From: Mesorhabditis belari
Lineage: Eukaryota; Nematoda; Chromadorea; Rhabditida; Rhabditidae
Reading direction: 5' to 3'
Assembly (NCBI GenBank): GCA_958450365.1
Contig: CAUEEP010000023.1
Coordinates: 277,038 to 341,037, forward strand
DNA: 64,000 nucleotides
Positions 22,807-32,853 of this stretch are shown here, one piece after another. The notes under the pieces were generated by a model, which saw only the letters and a list, made by a program, of their open reading frames with translations, made no database searches and was not told where the DNA came from. Every line of letters begins with the position of its first letter. The stretch's first letter is position 1. The translations under genes and the position numbers were made by a program.

Positions 22807-24990
22807 ATTAAAATGCCTGAAAAAGTTCTAAAATAAAGCATTTTTCAAAAATTCAAAAAGCCATTTTGTAGATTAAGGATAAAGCTTTTGAATGAAGCAA
22901 ACCGTTTTTTGATTGGATAAGCCGTTTTTTTCAGAAAACACATTACCCAAAAACGATCGTTTATAACTTGCCAACCTAATACTTTGTTGCACTTGTTGAG
23001 ATCTACAATCATAAAGATTGGCCCACTTAGAAGAAAGTTATGGCGAGCTGCGCAAAAAATTTGGCGCAAAGTAGCCACCCCAAATTTAAAAACAACAAAT
23101 TTATGGGATAAAATTAAAAATACAAAGGATTTCTGAAAATACATGAAAATTTTCCGCTTTAAAAGAGTTGTTTGTAATTACGCGTTAGTTGGGGGTGGGG
23201 TACTATTAGAGGGGTGGGGTATTATTTTTTCCCTCCCCCTCTAGGGTGGGGTACTATTAGAGGGGGGGTACTATTAGAGGGGTGGGGTACAATTACAGTA
23301 TTTACGGTAGGTTTCCGTGGACAAATCGTCTAAATTGCATTTTCGGGTTGTCACCTTTTTTACCCAACTTCGCGCCCCCATAAAAAACCAAAAACAAAAC
23401 ATTTTCATAAGATTTGGACATTACTTTATAGAAAAATAGTAGGCCTTTCTAATGAAGGAAACCATAGGTCAATCGATGAATTTGTCATTTATAAACACTA
23501 GTAGAAAAAAAGTGTCTAAAGACTGGGCCAACCTAATAGGCTCTTCATCTCTCTCCTTTCTCCTACCATTAACCCATTGCCGAACACGAAATGAGAAGGC
23601 GAAAGCGTTTTGAGAGACGTTTTGCGTGACAGCTCTCACGATGAGACGTTCCTCTCCGTTTAGACGATATGAGCAAGAATAGAGATTATCCCAGGTGTTT
23701 GTGTACAGCGGATAAGCAATTAAGGCTCTAAAGGTTTGTTTGATAAATTTGTTGTCAACCAAACAGCAACCGCCATTCACAACGGGCATTCAATGGTGGT
23801 TTTCCGTTGATTGTGAAAGGATATGGATCTTTGCAGATGACAATGTTCAAATCGGTGTAGTGCTAAATGGGAGAAAGGATCTCATTTTCGTGTCCCTCCT
23901 CAAATCACTCACTTCTTCTTGTCCATTCGGCAGCTCGTTGCACACGCGAAAAGAGAAATCGACAAGGAAATCACAATCGACACAACCGTTCACTTGAATA
24001 CTCTAAAGTGCTGAGCACAATTACTCAATTATGATTCTAATTTAGAGCTGAAAACTGAACATAGGAAACAACTTGAATTAGACATAAAAATAAGCACCAG
24101 TTGAAGGGTTATATAAGAAAGCCGTGCTCAGCTAGTGATTGAGGAAAATCTTTTTTGATTCTTTCTAATTATTTACCTTCCATTTATCCAAATTAACTCC
24201 ATGCAAAGCATAAGATGGAAATTGAGTGGTTAAATTGAAAACCGTTATCAACGAATGTGTGGCAGTTATGTAGAAGAGAAAGAATAAGGAGAAGATGGGC
24301 ATCGTTTAAACTGTCCAACCGATATGATTTTCTCTACTATTCATGCTGGGACGGCTCGTTTTTTGAGAAAAGTAATCCTGGTATACTTTGTGACTTTGAG
24401 AGTGAAAGAACCCGTAAAGGTTCTTAAGTACCAGATCAGAATCGATAAACGTCTACCCAAGGAAGGGAATTACATGAGAGATCGACGGGAAAAAGAGGAT
24501 TATTTTTATGATAACAAGAAATATACCTAAAAAGATAGGTGAATAGAAAAGAAAATTCATTTTCAGTTCTGTTCCGGTACATGAAAAAACCAAAGAGTGG
24601 AGACCAAATTTGATATAAAAGTTAGAGATTTTTACAGCATCATGATAGCTTTTTGTATTTTGTTGCAATTTTGTTTAGCCCGAGAGGCTCTCTGTCAAAA
24701 AATTTCCTAAATTACTGGTAGTTGGTTATAATCACTATAATAAGTTATAATAAGTTGGTTATAATGGGTAATTATCGCTACTAGATGCTATCTTTTGCCG
24801 TTTTTAATCTCTTCTATCCCACAGTTCATTTAGTTGTGATACCGGTGGGTTCTTTTGAAATTGGTATCCGGATCGATTGGATCGGTTCGGCCAGCCAGAA
24901 GAGGACGAGGAAGGTTTCTAATGCAACTTATTGCAAAATGTTTCAAAACCTCAATCACAACAAGTGACTGAAAAAAACTAGAAGGACAGG

Positions 24991-25094
24991 ATTCATAGCG
25001 CATAAGACCTCCCCCCAAGATGACAACGAGTTTTACCTGTGCCGTCTCAAACCCTTTTGTAATCTTGGGGAGAAGGTCTTGGGGTCGCTATGAA
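24991..25094. repeat. small CCCCCCAAGATGACAA-type hairpin MITE
   Basis: The left arm ATAGCGCATAAGACCTCCCC is clear. The right arm (CTTGGGGAGAAGGTCTTGGG) is degenerate. Member of a family of about 100-bp hairpins in this window. Confidence 0.65.
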
Positions 25095-25345
25095 TGCTAA
25101 AGCGCTATGAACGCTATGAACCCTGGGAGTAAACGAGAAATCGAGATGATTAATGGTTTGCTTTTCAAACAAATTTTCTGTAATCGACTATATTTTCAGA
25201 GCCAGAAGAGTATCAAAGATTCGTTGAACGCATTGATGATTGAAATCAAAGCGGCTAGTTTCTTTTATTTTTGAATACTACAGAATAAAAATTTTAATCG
25301 AGAACAAACCCATTTGTAACTCAAAGTCAAGAGAGTTAGTTCCAA

Positions 25346-25940
25346 TCAATCTATTGAGTTATCCAGATTACGGTAAGCTTGTAGATTTGAACCTGGATCC
25401 TCTTGAGTAACCTGCTTCAATTCGTCGTCATATGGATGGGGAAATGAAAAGGCAGATTTGATTGAAGGAAAAGAATGAACAATCAATCCCTTGACCCAAT
25501 CGTAGAATTTGAGCGAGTAAACACCCGGCTCAACTAAATTCAGAAAATAGATCGATAAGGGAAAATAGCGCATAAGTCCTTCCCCCAAGATGACAACAAG
25601 GTTTCACCCCTTTAGCGGTTGGAAGAACCTGTTGTCATCTTGGGGGGAGGTCTTATGTGCTATTTAATAGAAATGAAAGAGACATACCCTTTGTCGCGTG
25701 GAGCTTGAGTTCCTTGGTGACGCCCGGGGCGATTTTGAGCAACTTCTGGTCTCCGTCAGGGTGTTGTTGGAGACGCGGCGCGAAACCCCAATCATTTACT
25801 TTTATCAATACTTTTATTTTCGCAATAAATAATTCTAATCCCAAATATTCGTTTACCAATCGATTTTTCGCTGTATCACCTTTCGGATCCTCCCTCCAAG
25901 GTCGCGGGGTGTCGCCATCCGCTACCTTTCCAAAAATCAA
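25346..25940 (-). CDS. uncharacterised protein, last two exons
   Basis: The exon 25670-25940 (minus) ends KLLKIAPGVTKELKLHATK with a GTATGTCTC donor. The next exon begins after AATTTAG at about 25540 (VEPGVYSLKFYDWVKGLIVH) and ends at 25346 after SNLQAYRNLDNSID. Phases agree (one base plus two). The intron holds the hairpin MITE at 25566-25663. A related exon end (VTKNIKLYATH, then GTATGTC) lies at about 26270-26310, also followed by the same MITE. This suggests a local partial duplication. The 5' exons were not found. Family unknown. Confidence 0.5.
25566..25663. repeat. 98-bp hairpin MITE in an intron
   Basis: The left arm TAGCGCATAAGTCCTTCCCC and right arm GGGGGGAGGTCTTATGTGCTA are near-inverse. 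The loop contains GCGGTTGGAAGAACC. Same family as 26161-26255. Confidence 0.85.
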
Positions 25941-26160
25941 TCCACATGCAGTGTATTATCCCGATTCACGGAGTTTCACCGGAAGAGGGCGAACACTGAT
26001 GATGTTGTCATCCTGGGGGGTGTAGTTTAGATCCGCTTCGGCTAGTACTTAGTCAAAGTTTGCTTCCCAGAAGGCGAGAGATTTAGCTGTGATAATGCAC
26101 CTGCAAGGTACGCACATCTCACTTATCCAAGTATTGCTTGTATATATCGATAAGGGAAAA

Positions 26161-26255
26161 TAGCGCATAAGACCTCCCCCCAAGATGACAACAAGGTTGT
26201 CACCTGAGCGGTTGGAAGAACCAGTTGTCATCTTGGGGGGAAGTCTTATGAGCGA
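26161..26255. repeat. 95-bp hairpin MITE
   Basis: The left arm TAGCGCATAAGACCTCCCCC and right arm TTGGGGGGAAGTCTTATGAG pair imperfectly. The loop again has GAGCGGTTGGAAGAACC. Together with 25566-25663 it follows two related exon ends on the minus strand. Confidence 0.85.
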
Positions 26256-26429
26256 TTGAATAGAAATAGAAAAGACATACCGTGCGTTGCGTACAGCTTG
26301 ATGTTCTTGGTGACGTGATATATATCAGATAGCGGAGGATTGCGGAGGATGGGAAGAGAGAAAGGGTAGTTTCTCCGAGTTTTAGAGTCAGAAGCCAGCC
26401 GGAAGGAGGACGAGGAAGTAAAAAAGAAT

Positions 26430-26580
26430 GTCCGTTAAACAGGGTTTATAACGCATAAGACCTCCCCCCAAGATGACAAAAGGTTTTGAGACTGCAAAAC
26501 TTGTTGAAAACAAAACAAACAAAACTTGAAGGTAAAACTTGTTGTAATCTTGGTGGGAGATCTTATGCGCTATGAACCTT
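26430..26580. repeat. foldback remnant related to 8827-9230
   Basis: GTCCGTTAAACAGGGTTTAT leads into the CCCCCCAAGATGACAAAAGG arm. The right arm is TTGTAATCTTGGTGGGAGAT. This is the copy B counterpart of 8855-8990. Confidence 0.7.
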
Positions 26581-27029
26581 GCGGACTTGATGACTTGGAT
26601 GAGGGATCATGAAAAATCAGAGTAACAAACTACAGCACTAGTAAACTAGCCCCCCCCCGATCCCCCAAGCGCTCCCCGGTGAGGGAGCTTCTTGGTGGAA
26701 ATGTATGAAATGTTTTACGCGTTTGCTTAGGGAAAAGGTGATGGATTTAATTTTGTTGAACTTATTTAATTTCATGATTTTCGTCTTAAAAAATCGATAA
26801 AGCAAAGTTTTTGTTTCGTTGTTCACCCACGCATTCAAGATTTAAAGTTTTATTTCTTTGCCTTATTATTTTCAATATTGTTTTATTCATATATTACTAA
26901 ACCATTATTAGAGTTATAGTATAAAGGAGTGTCTGACGGTGATTAAGTTAAAGCCGTCTTCAGTTTTCACATTCAAACCGTGAGTATTTATTTCTAGTTT
27001 TGTTACTATTAAATCTAGTTCTTGTTTTT

Positions 27030-27205
27030 ATGACTTTTTATGACTAAATGAACACTAAACAAGTCAAGCAGCTGTTCGAATTTGAATTTTTGGAAAAAAG
27101 CAGGTAAAAATTGAAATCTATTGAAATCTATTCGTTCGTCATCTTTTCCCTGTCACGTCAAGATCTTTGGTGCCGTTTTTCTGAGCGATAAGACTCCGCA
27201 TGAAT
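27030..27205 (+). repeat. dispersed repeat, inverted copy of 41960-42150
   Basis: The reverse complement of 41960-42150 matches over most of its length. Shared pieces include CAGCTGTTCGAATTTGAATT, GAAATCTATTCGTTCGTCAT and CCTGTCACGTCAAGATCTTT. No coding capacity. Terminal structure not resolved. Confidence 0.8.
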
Positions 27206-27455
27206 CCTTTTTCGTGGGTGGTTTAAAAGAAAAAGGATTTGACAAGGGCTAGAAACTGTTTCCTATTACATACCCTTTTGTTATCACCAACACTGTACTC
27301 CTAATTATGTGGTATTTTTGTCTTTGTTACACTATTTTGTGCGCTCGTAACAAGAGGAATTTTCTTGAGAGAGAAATTCATTCTCTTCTCGGTTCATGTC
27401 ATTTCGCTGCTGGTTTTCTTGTGCTTCTTGTGGTGGTCTTTGGTGTGCTTTCCTT

Positions 27456-27505
27456 ACTAGGGATGCACACAGATTTACTAGGGTCAATCTGTGTGCATCC
27501 CTAGT
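27456..27505. repeat. perfect 20-bp hairpin
   Basis: ACTAGGGATGCACACAGATT (27456-27475) and its exact inverse (27486-27505) are separated by 10 bp that repeat ACTAGGG. The sequence AGGGATGCAC is reminiscent of hAT-type ends. No clear target duplication was seen, so a minimal terminal-repeat solo structure is only a guess. Confidence 0.85.
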
Positions 27506-27640
27506 TAGTGTCATGAGTTGACTTGCTTTTATTGTGCTTACATCAGCTTAAAAAGTTTCTGTCTTAACTGGTGCTCTTTCTGAAATCACATATCTAAAAG
27601 GTTTCTTTCTCTGGCACTAACCTTTCAACTTGGTCATTTC

Positions 27641-27886
27641 GTGCCGGTTTGGATCAATCTGTTTAAAATTAGCAATCGGAAGGAAAACTCCAACGCAAGT
27701 CCATTATCGGAAAACAGATCAAATGAGGCTTTTGATTTTCTTGCTATTTTGAGACTTCTGCTGAGTCAAGATCCACAATGTCCTAACCATTACCAATATC
27801 TCGCCGATCTCGACATTTGTCTCAATGAATGGACAGCAAAAAGTTGGGAATTTACAAAGCTCATAGAAGAAATAGGGAAACTCTAA
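27641..27886 (+). CDS. hypothetical 81-codon frame, possibly a 3' exon
   Basis: The frame encodes a polar, Leu-rich segment (FDFLAILRLLLSQDPQCPNH ... CLNEWTAKSWEFTKLIEEIG) and ends at 27884-27886. It starts at GTG, so it is more likely part of an exon than a complete gene. No family was recognised. Confidence 0.3.
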   Translation: MPVWINLFKISNRKENSNASPLSENRSNEAFDFLAILRLLLSQDPQCPNHYQYLADLDICLNEWTAKSWEFTKLIEEIGKL

Positions 27887-28012
27887 AGTTTGCCAATTGA
27901 AACCTAGGAGAACGCTATGAAATCACTTCACAAATATCATCAGAAACATAGTGAAAAAGAGATGATTTCAAGACATTATTTCAATTACCTCCAGTAATTG
28001 AAATTAGTTCTA

Positions 28013-29249
28013 TTAGGTTGGCAACTTAATAATGACGCGTCACTACTTAACATGTTTTTTGTAATTTCAAGCACCGTTTCTTCCCTCTTTTTGCATATAT
28101 ACAAAGTAAAAGATGTCTGCATAAATAGCATTTGGTGCTACAAATTTCACCATTCGCTTTTTGGCAAAAAATGGAGGACAAAAAATTCCGTATTCGAGCT
28201 GTATTGTTCTACGATTTTAAACAAGGAAAATCTCCAGCTGAATCTTATCGCACGATCATCACTGTTTTGGAGAGGAAAGTATACACATTCGGCAATGTCA
28301 ACGATGGTTTCAAAGATTCCAAGGCGGCGATGGAAGCCTCGTAGACGAGCCACACCAAGGACATCCTCCAGAAGTGGTCGACGATGACTTGCTCGCCTTA
28401 ATTGAAGATTGCCCAACACTCACCGTTCGTGAGTTGGCAGAAATATTTTAAGTATCCCATACGACAATCGAAAACTATTTACACACTTGGGAAAAAGAAT
28501 CGTGTTGGAAAATGAGTTCCTCACGAATTGACCCAAAGCAACAAAATGGCCCGTGTCAATGTCGCCTCAATTTTGCTACAAAAATGTAAATCGAACGACT
28601 TTTTCACTTCTGACGAAACGTGGATCAACTACGAGAACGTTAAACGCAAAAATCAATGGCTATCTGCTGGGCAGACCCCTCAAACCACTCCCAAACCTGA
28701 TATCCATGGGAAGAAGATAATGCTCTGTTGCTGGTGGTACTTCAAGGGATTGGTGCATTATGAAGTGCTAAACCTGGCCAAATCGTCGATGCTGATCTTT
28801 ATTCGAAGCAATTAATGAGAGTTAACGAGTCTTTGAAGAAATTGGGGCTCAAACCGGAGAGAGTCAGATTTTTACGCGAGAACCCAAAATCTCACACTGC
28901 AAAGATCACTTATAAGAAAATCGTGGAACTTGGCTGGAAAGTTTTGCCCCACGCGTCTTATTCACCTGATCTGGCTCCTTCAGATTACTTTTTGTTTCGG
29001 GTCGCTGAAGCACTTTTTGAAGGGAGAAAAGTTCGATGATCATGCTCGGATCATAAAAGCAGTGAATGACTACTTCACCTCAAAAACTCCCAAGTTCTTC
29101 GAGGATGAGATCCGGGATTTGCGCAGAAGATGGGAAGAAGTCATAGATACTAATGGAGAATACCTTTTGAATTGAAGGCTCTTCTTTTGTGTTTTTTTAA
29201 AATAAATGATTTGTTACATAAACGCGTCATTATTAAGTTGCCAACCTAA
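28013..29249 (+). mobile_element. mariner element, 1237 bp, perfect 28-bp TIRs
   Basis: The ends begin TTAGGTTGGCAACTTAATAA and continue TGACGCGT, identical in inverse orientation over 28 bp. They are flanked by TA at 28011-28012 and 29250-29251. Length is typical for mariner. The internal transposase is broken. Perfect ends with a dead coding region suggest mobilisation in trans not long ago. Confidence 0.95.
28171..29175 (+). pseudogene. mariner transposase, inactivated
   Basis: Starts MEDKKFRIRAVLFYDFKQGK. Frameshifts lead to LIEDCPTLTVRELAEIF (then a stop) and VSHTTIENYLHTWEKE. Next comes FFTSDETWINYENVKRKNQW (first catalytic Asp), followed by KKIMLCCWWYFKG. The final frame has FLRENPKSHTAK where the family has a second Asp, here Glu. 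It then reads VLPHASYSPDLAPSDYFLF, which carries the third Asp. The stop, the frameshifts and the altered second catalytic residue make it inactive. Confidence 0.9.
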
Positions 29250-29321
29250 TAGTTAATTAGAAAGTAGTTAGACGACCAGCTCTGTTCTAATGGTATCAGT
29301 TCGAAAATGTTTCCTTTTCAG

Positions 29322-31616
29322 CAACCTGGTCGTACGCACTCTCAACTTGTCGTGATGACGGAGGCGAATTTATCTCGATCCACAACGCCTTCGAGAACGC
29401 CGTGTGGACCAGCATTCAACAACGTAATCGAAGATTTTCTCTATAAAAAATTTAAAACGCGGTGTTTTTAAACTCTTGATGCGATAAACGTCATTTAGAT
29501 GCATCTTTTCCCGTAGAGGACTTCTTGCTGGGTGCTCGGATGGGACAGAACGATTCGTGGGCCTGGTCGGATGGAAGCACTTTCGATTATCAGCGATTTC
29601 AAGCGTCGAGTATGGGCAGGGAACTAAACAGCGCAAAACTACAGGGTGTTCGAAAAAAAAAGGCAGTTGCCCTTAATTTTCCAGAAAATTTCTAATGGCT
29701 CCCGGTGGTCGTTGTGGTGCCAAAGTGAATATTTTTTCCCTTTTTCCTGATTTTATGACTCCCTATGCATGAAATTTCTGAGCCATCATGAGAGATTTTT
29801 CCATAAAATTAAAACTTTATTAGGATAACTACAAATTTACACCATGCACTTTATTGATCAGAGTTTCTTTGGAAAAATGGGATACTCCTTAAAAAAGGCT
29901 AGTTGAAAATCACTTATGTACAACAGATTATTATATAATGTAGATAAATAAAGTTTTCATTTTATGGCAAAAGTCTCATGGTGGTGGTGGCCATGGTGGG
30001 TTAGAAATTTCATGTACTTGGGGAGTCATGAAATCGGGAAAAAGTGAAAAAAATATCAAAAAATTTCCAGCCCAAAATATTCACTTTGGCACCACAACGA
30101 CCAACTCGCTTTTTTTTTAAAGAAGTGTCCGGTTTTTCCAAGGAAACGCTGATCAATAAAGTGTTTGGTTTAAATTTGTAGTTATCCTAATGTTCTTATG
30201 CACCACGATGCCACTAAAAAGTTTTCATTTTATGCCATTAGAAATTTTTTGAAATTAGGGGAAACTGGCTTTTTTTGAACACCCTAGAGTAGAGCTTTTG
30301 AACAGTCCGATTTTAGTGTTGAGACAAGCTATCGATACGTATATCCAACCTTGTTATTCAAAGCCTCTTTTACTTTCAACGATTTCGAACATCGATTAGA
30401 ATCGATGAGGAGCTTAGAAATGAATTCATCCTAAACAGAATTGAGTTATCTGCTCTTAAAATAGATCAAACTGTTCTTTCATCACCGTTAAGATCCATTA
30501 ACATCACTGCTCTTCAAATGATCTTAGTCTTTCAGATGACACAGGCGACTGTCTTGTCATGTCAGCCGTTGATGGGACGTGGAAACGTGACAACTGTGCA
30601 GCAGACAAGTACAAAACATACTACTGTGTGAGTCGACCGATGCCGTCACTCTCACCCCCATTGCCCACTCAACCCTCTTCACTCAATTGCTCGTCCCGTT
30701 TGTGTGCATTTCAACGTTAATTGGGAAATGATTCAGCGCAATTTCAACCGCTCTACAATTGTTTGAAGGGGTGGCAATATTTCCCGGAGACCGGCTATCA
30801 GTATCTGGTTGGTCATTTTCCCCATCCAGCCTCAGCCTCAGTATTTGTAATGCTCTCAGGTCATTTACAACGTGTCTTTTGATGACGGAGAGGCGTATTG
30901 TCAATCGCTCGGCGCCCATCTTGTGTCGATTCATAGTGAAGCCGAAAACACTTTTGTTACCAGTGGGTTAAACGAGAACTGGCCAATGAGAAATACTAGC
31001 TTCAGGGTTGTGCTGTCCGTCAAGCGAGGCTTATCACTACGAAGCCGCTGCAGCAATGTATTTGACCGGCGGTCATCGACGGGTTGGTCGTGGTCGAATA
31101 TTGATTTAGCATCTCCCAACACTAATAATTAAGTTACCTCAGTAAAACAGTGCTTTTGCTTCTCAAAGGGCTGGTGGTCGACAACTGCTCTATCTTTTTT
31201 CACCACAAGCAAAAATCAAGCCAGGACAGGCTTAGACAGCCGTTGTGCTCATTTATTTAAAAATCTACTATATATAAAAGGGAAGTGTTTGTCCATCCGT
31301 CTCTACGCGCGATTTCTCGGCTCCCCATGGGCCGATTTACATGATTTTTAGTTTGTTAGGCTTAGAATTCTATGTAGTTGTGCATTTCATATGATCAGCA
31401 GCGCTTCTCTCTAAAAGGCAAATAAATAACTAGAAAATGTTTTTGATACAATGGACTTCTGGATACCTTAGTTCTTTCCTCCAAAGGTAACATAATTCAT
31501 TTGCAGACATTCGACTGGGGTCCATTTACGTGGACGGATGGAAGTGCAAACGACTATGCTGGGCTTTCGTGTACCAACGAATATGGACCTGCGAATCTGG
31601 TGGTATGTCGTGAATA
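29322..31616 (+). CDS. C-type lectin-domain protein, two domains (5' end not found)
   Basis: Domain 1 exons: about 29322-29423 (WSYALSTCRDDGGEFISIHN), 29517-29639 (ARMGQNDSWAWSDGSTFDYQ) and 30536-30632 (CLVMSAVDGTWKRDNCA ... YYCVSR). A Pro-rich linker (PSLSPPLPTQPSS) follows. Domain 2 exons: about 30737-30808 (YNCLKGWQYFPETGYQYL), 30860-30962 (VSFDDGEAYCQSLGAHLVSI) and about 31505-31616 (WTDGSANDYAG ... stop). The WxWSDG/WTDGS core and paired Cys are C-type lectin hallmarks. Such secreted proteins in nematodes are linked to recognition or matrix roles. A transposon begins at the edge of the second exon. Domain 2 lacks a clear terminal Cys-bearing exon, so the gene may be truncated. Confidence 0.65.
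29642..30284. mobile_element. CAGGGTG-ended element in a lectin gene
   Basis: The ends are CAGGGTGTTCGAAAAAAA and the inverse TTTTTTTGAACACCCT. GGATAACTACAAATTT and GATCAATAAAG blocks recur inverted inside (about 29822 and 30150). TA is at the left edge and near the right edge. No transposase frame is present. The CAGGGTG ends are like those of nematode Tc1/mariner-type MITEs. Confidence 0.8.
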
Positions 31617-32853
31617 AACTAGGCGAATCGACTAAAAGCAAGGTTGAAAGCATTATTAGATTTTAACTAGAGCTTTGTATTTTACATGTTTTTAGCTTTA
31701 TGGCTCAATTCAACCGGAAAATTCGATTTTATTTACATAGAACGAAAAGCAAAAAAGCTTTTAATAGCAGAACTATGCTAGCTTTAGATCAGACTAAACG
31801 AGTATTGATATTGATATTGATGGGAGTAAATGATTGCAAAATTAGCTTCATAACTTTACATCAGTTAAGTCGCCTATGTAGACTTTTAGATAATAAACGT
31901 GGAGGATGTGGTCGGTTGTTTTCGCTATTCGTGGGGAATATTGGAATCTTGGAGAAGTGGGAAACTCGTAGCTCCATATGGTGTTTGCAAGAAGAAATGA
32001 AGTGATGAAGAAAAGTTACTTTAAAGGAGAAGTAAAGATTCAAAAATTTCAGTTAGCAGTTTGTTTGTTTCTGTTTTGAAAAAGATGCATCTTAATGAGA
32101 GATAGACACCTCGCATGCCAAAAAGAGAAGAAAATAAAATAAAAAAGCTTTTACCTGTTTTCTGAACAAATGTGTTTTAGCGTGTTTTAATCTTTGCGAA
32201 AATTTACCCTGACTACTGGGTTTCTACGCAGACTTTACCTTTGAAATTGTCCATTGGAAACAATCTTGGTGACTAGGGACAAGGCCGGTGGATTTCTATG
32301 AGAGAAGAGCATTTTGTTGAAACTAGTTAAGTTGATTCAAGCTGATCTTATCCCAAACCTTTCCTATAAGGAATCGATTTTATTGAAACCAGACTCTCTA
32401 GCCGGTCGAACTTATTGAAGATCTTAAAATAACCGAAATTCTGTTCGGTGAACTTTTTGAAAGAGACTCCTAATTTCCGATAATCTCTTGGGATTAACTT
32501 TTGAAAAAGAGAAGGTTGCATTTAAGTTTTGAAGACCAAAACTCATAGTCAGCCGGAGCTGAATCCCCGGGTCACTTTAGGCTATTGCGACAAATCTCAT
32601 AAAGCACATAAAATTCATGAATGATCCATGCTAGTGACATTAGAATCAAGTAACTTTGGTAAACCAAAAGTAAACCAAAATCCTTCGAAACAATTGTTAT
32701 TTGACAGAAAGAGAAAAAGAAGAAGCGAGTCCTCGAGCAATAAATCTCGTCACCTGTGCTACTCTATCACGTCGGTGTAAAAGGAGGGGAGAAACAAAGA
32801 AAAAAAAACGACGCACTTTCCCTGAAACTTTTCTGATTTCCTTTGTCAATTTT

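Larger units (their letters stand above)
21941..23307. mobile_element. pogo-like element, 1367 bp, with G-rich subterminal repeats
   Basis: The ends are CCGTAAATACTGTAATT in inverse orientation, flanked by TA at 21939-21940 and 23308-23309. Copy A shows the empty TA site (ACATAGGTTTC near 6727). Subterminal repeats of the type GGGGTACTATTAGAGG occur several times at both ends (21985-22050 and 23190-23290). It encloses a truncated pogo/Tigger-like transposase and a foldback. A short relative is at 49509-49783. Confidence 0.85.
21715..23536. mobile_element. mariner-like MITE, copy B (outer element)
   Basis: The left end TTAGGTAGGCTCATAAGTC and the right end (GGCCAACCTAA at 23536) form long inverted repeats with TTTATAAATGACA blocks. 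TA is present at 21713-21714 and 23537-23538. It corresponds to 5908-6955 but is split by a pogo-like element. Without that insert it is only about 450 bp. Confidence 0.8.
20960..24302 (-). pseudogene. copy B of the secreted-protein gene at 5118-7725
   Basis: The signal-peptide exon is 24177-24302, with the same length, phase and GTAAAT donor as copy A. Further blocks are about 23890-23990, 23770-23880 (ICKDPYPFTINGKPPLN), 23540-23760 (NGGCCLVDNKFIKQTFRALI), about 21380-21500 (IPMFVLPVSGNEYFLV, then STMVTLVADPTLASFVEFH) and about 21255-21345 (PLVNTTLILQMEGRF ... IPLYE, with a GTGAGA donor). The one-base shift before NGGC is shared with copy A. The gene is interrupted by nested transposons at 21715-23536. 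Family unknown. Confidence 0.45.
18010..26885 (+). repeat. segmental duplication, copy B
   Basis: Direct repeat of 800-9840 (see that entry for anchors). Compared with copy A it lacks about 1.2 kb near 18690 and lacks the 520-bp MITE. It carries a nested pogo-like element (21941-23307) and has several extra small MITEs at 24991-26580. Small indels break some frames that are open in copy A. Confidence 0.9.

Noticed and set aside
25657..26025. 122-codon plus-strand frame
   Set aside because: Shadow of the minus-strand exon with a proper donor at its end.
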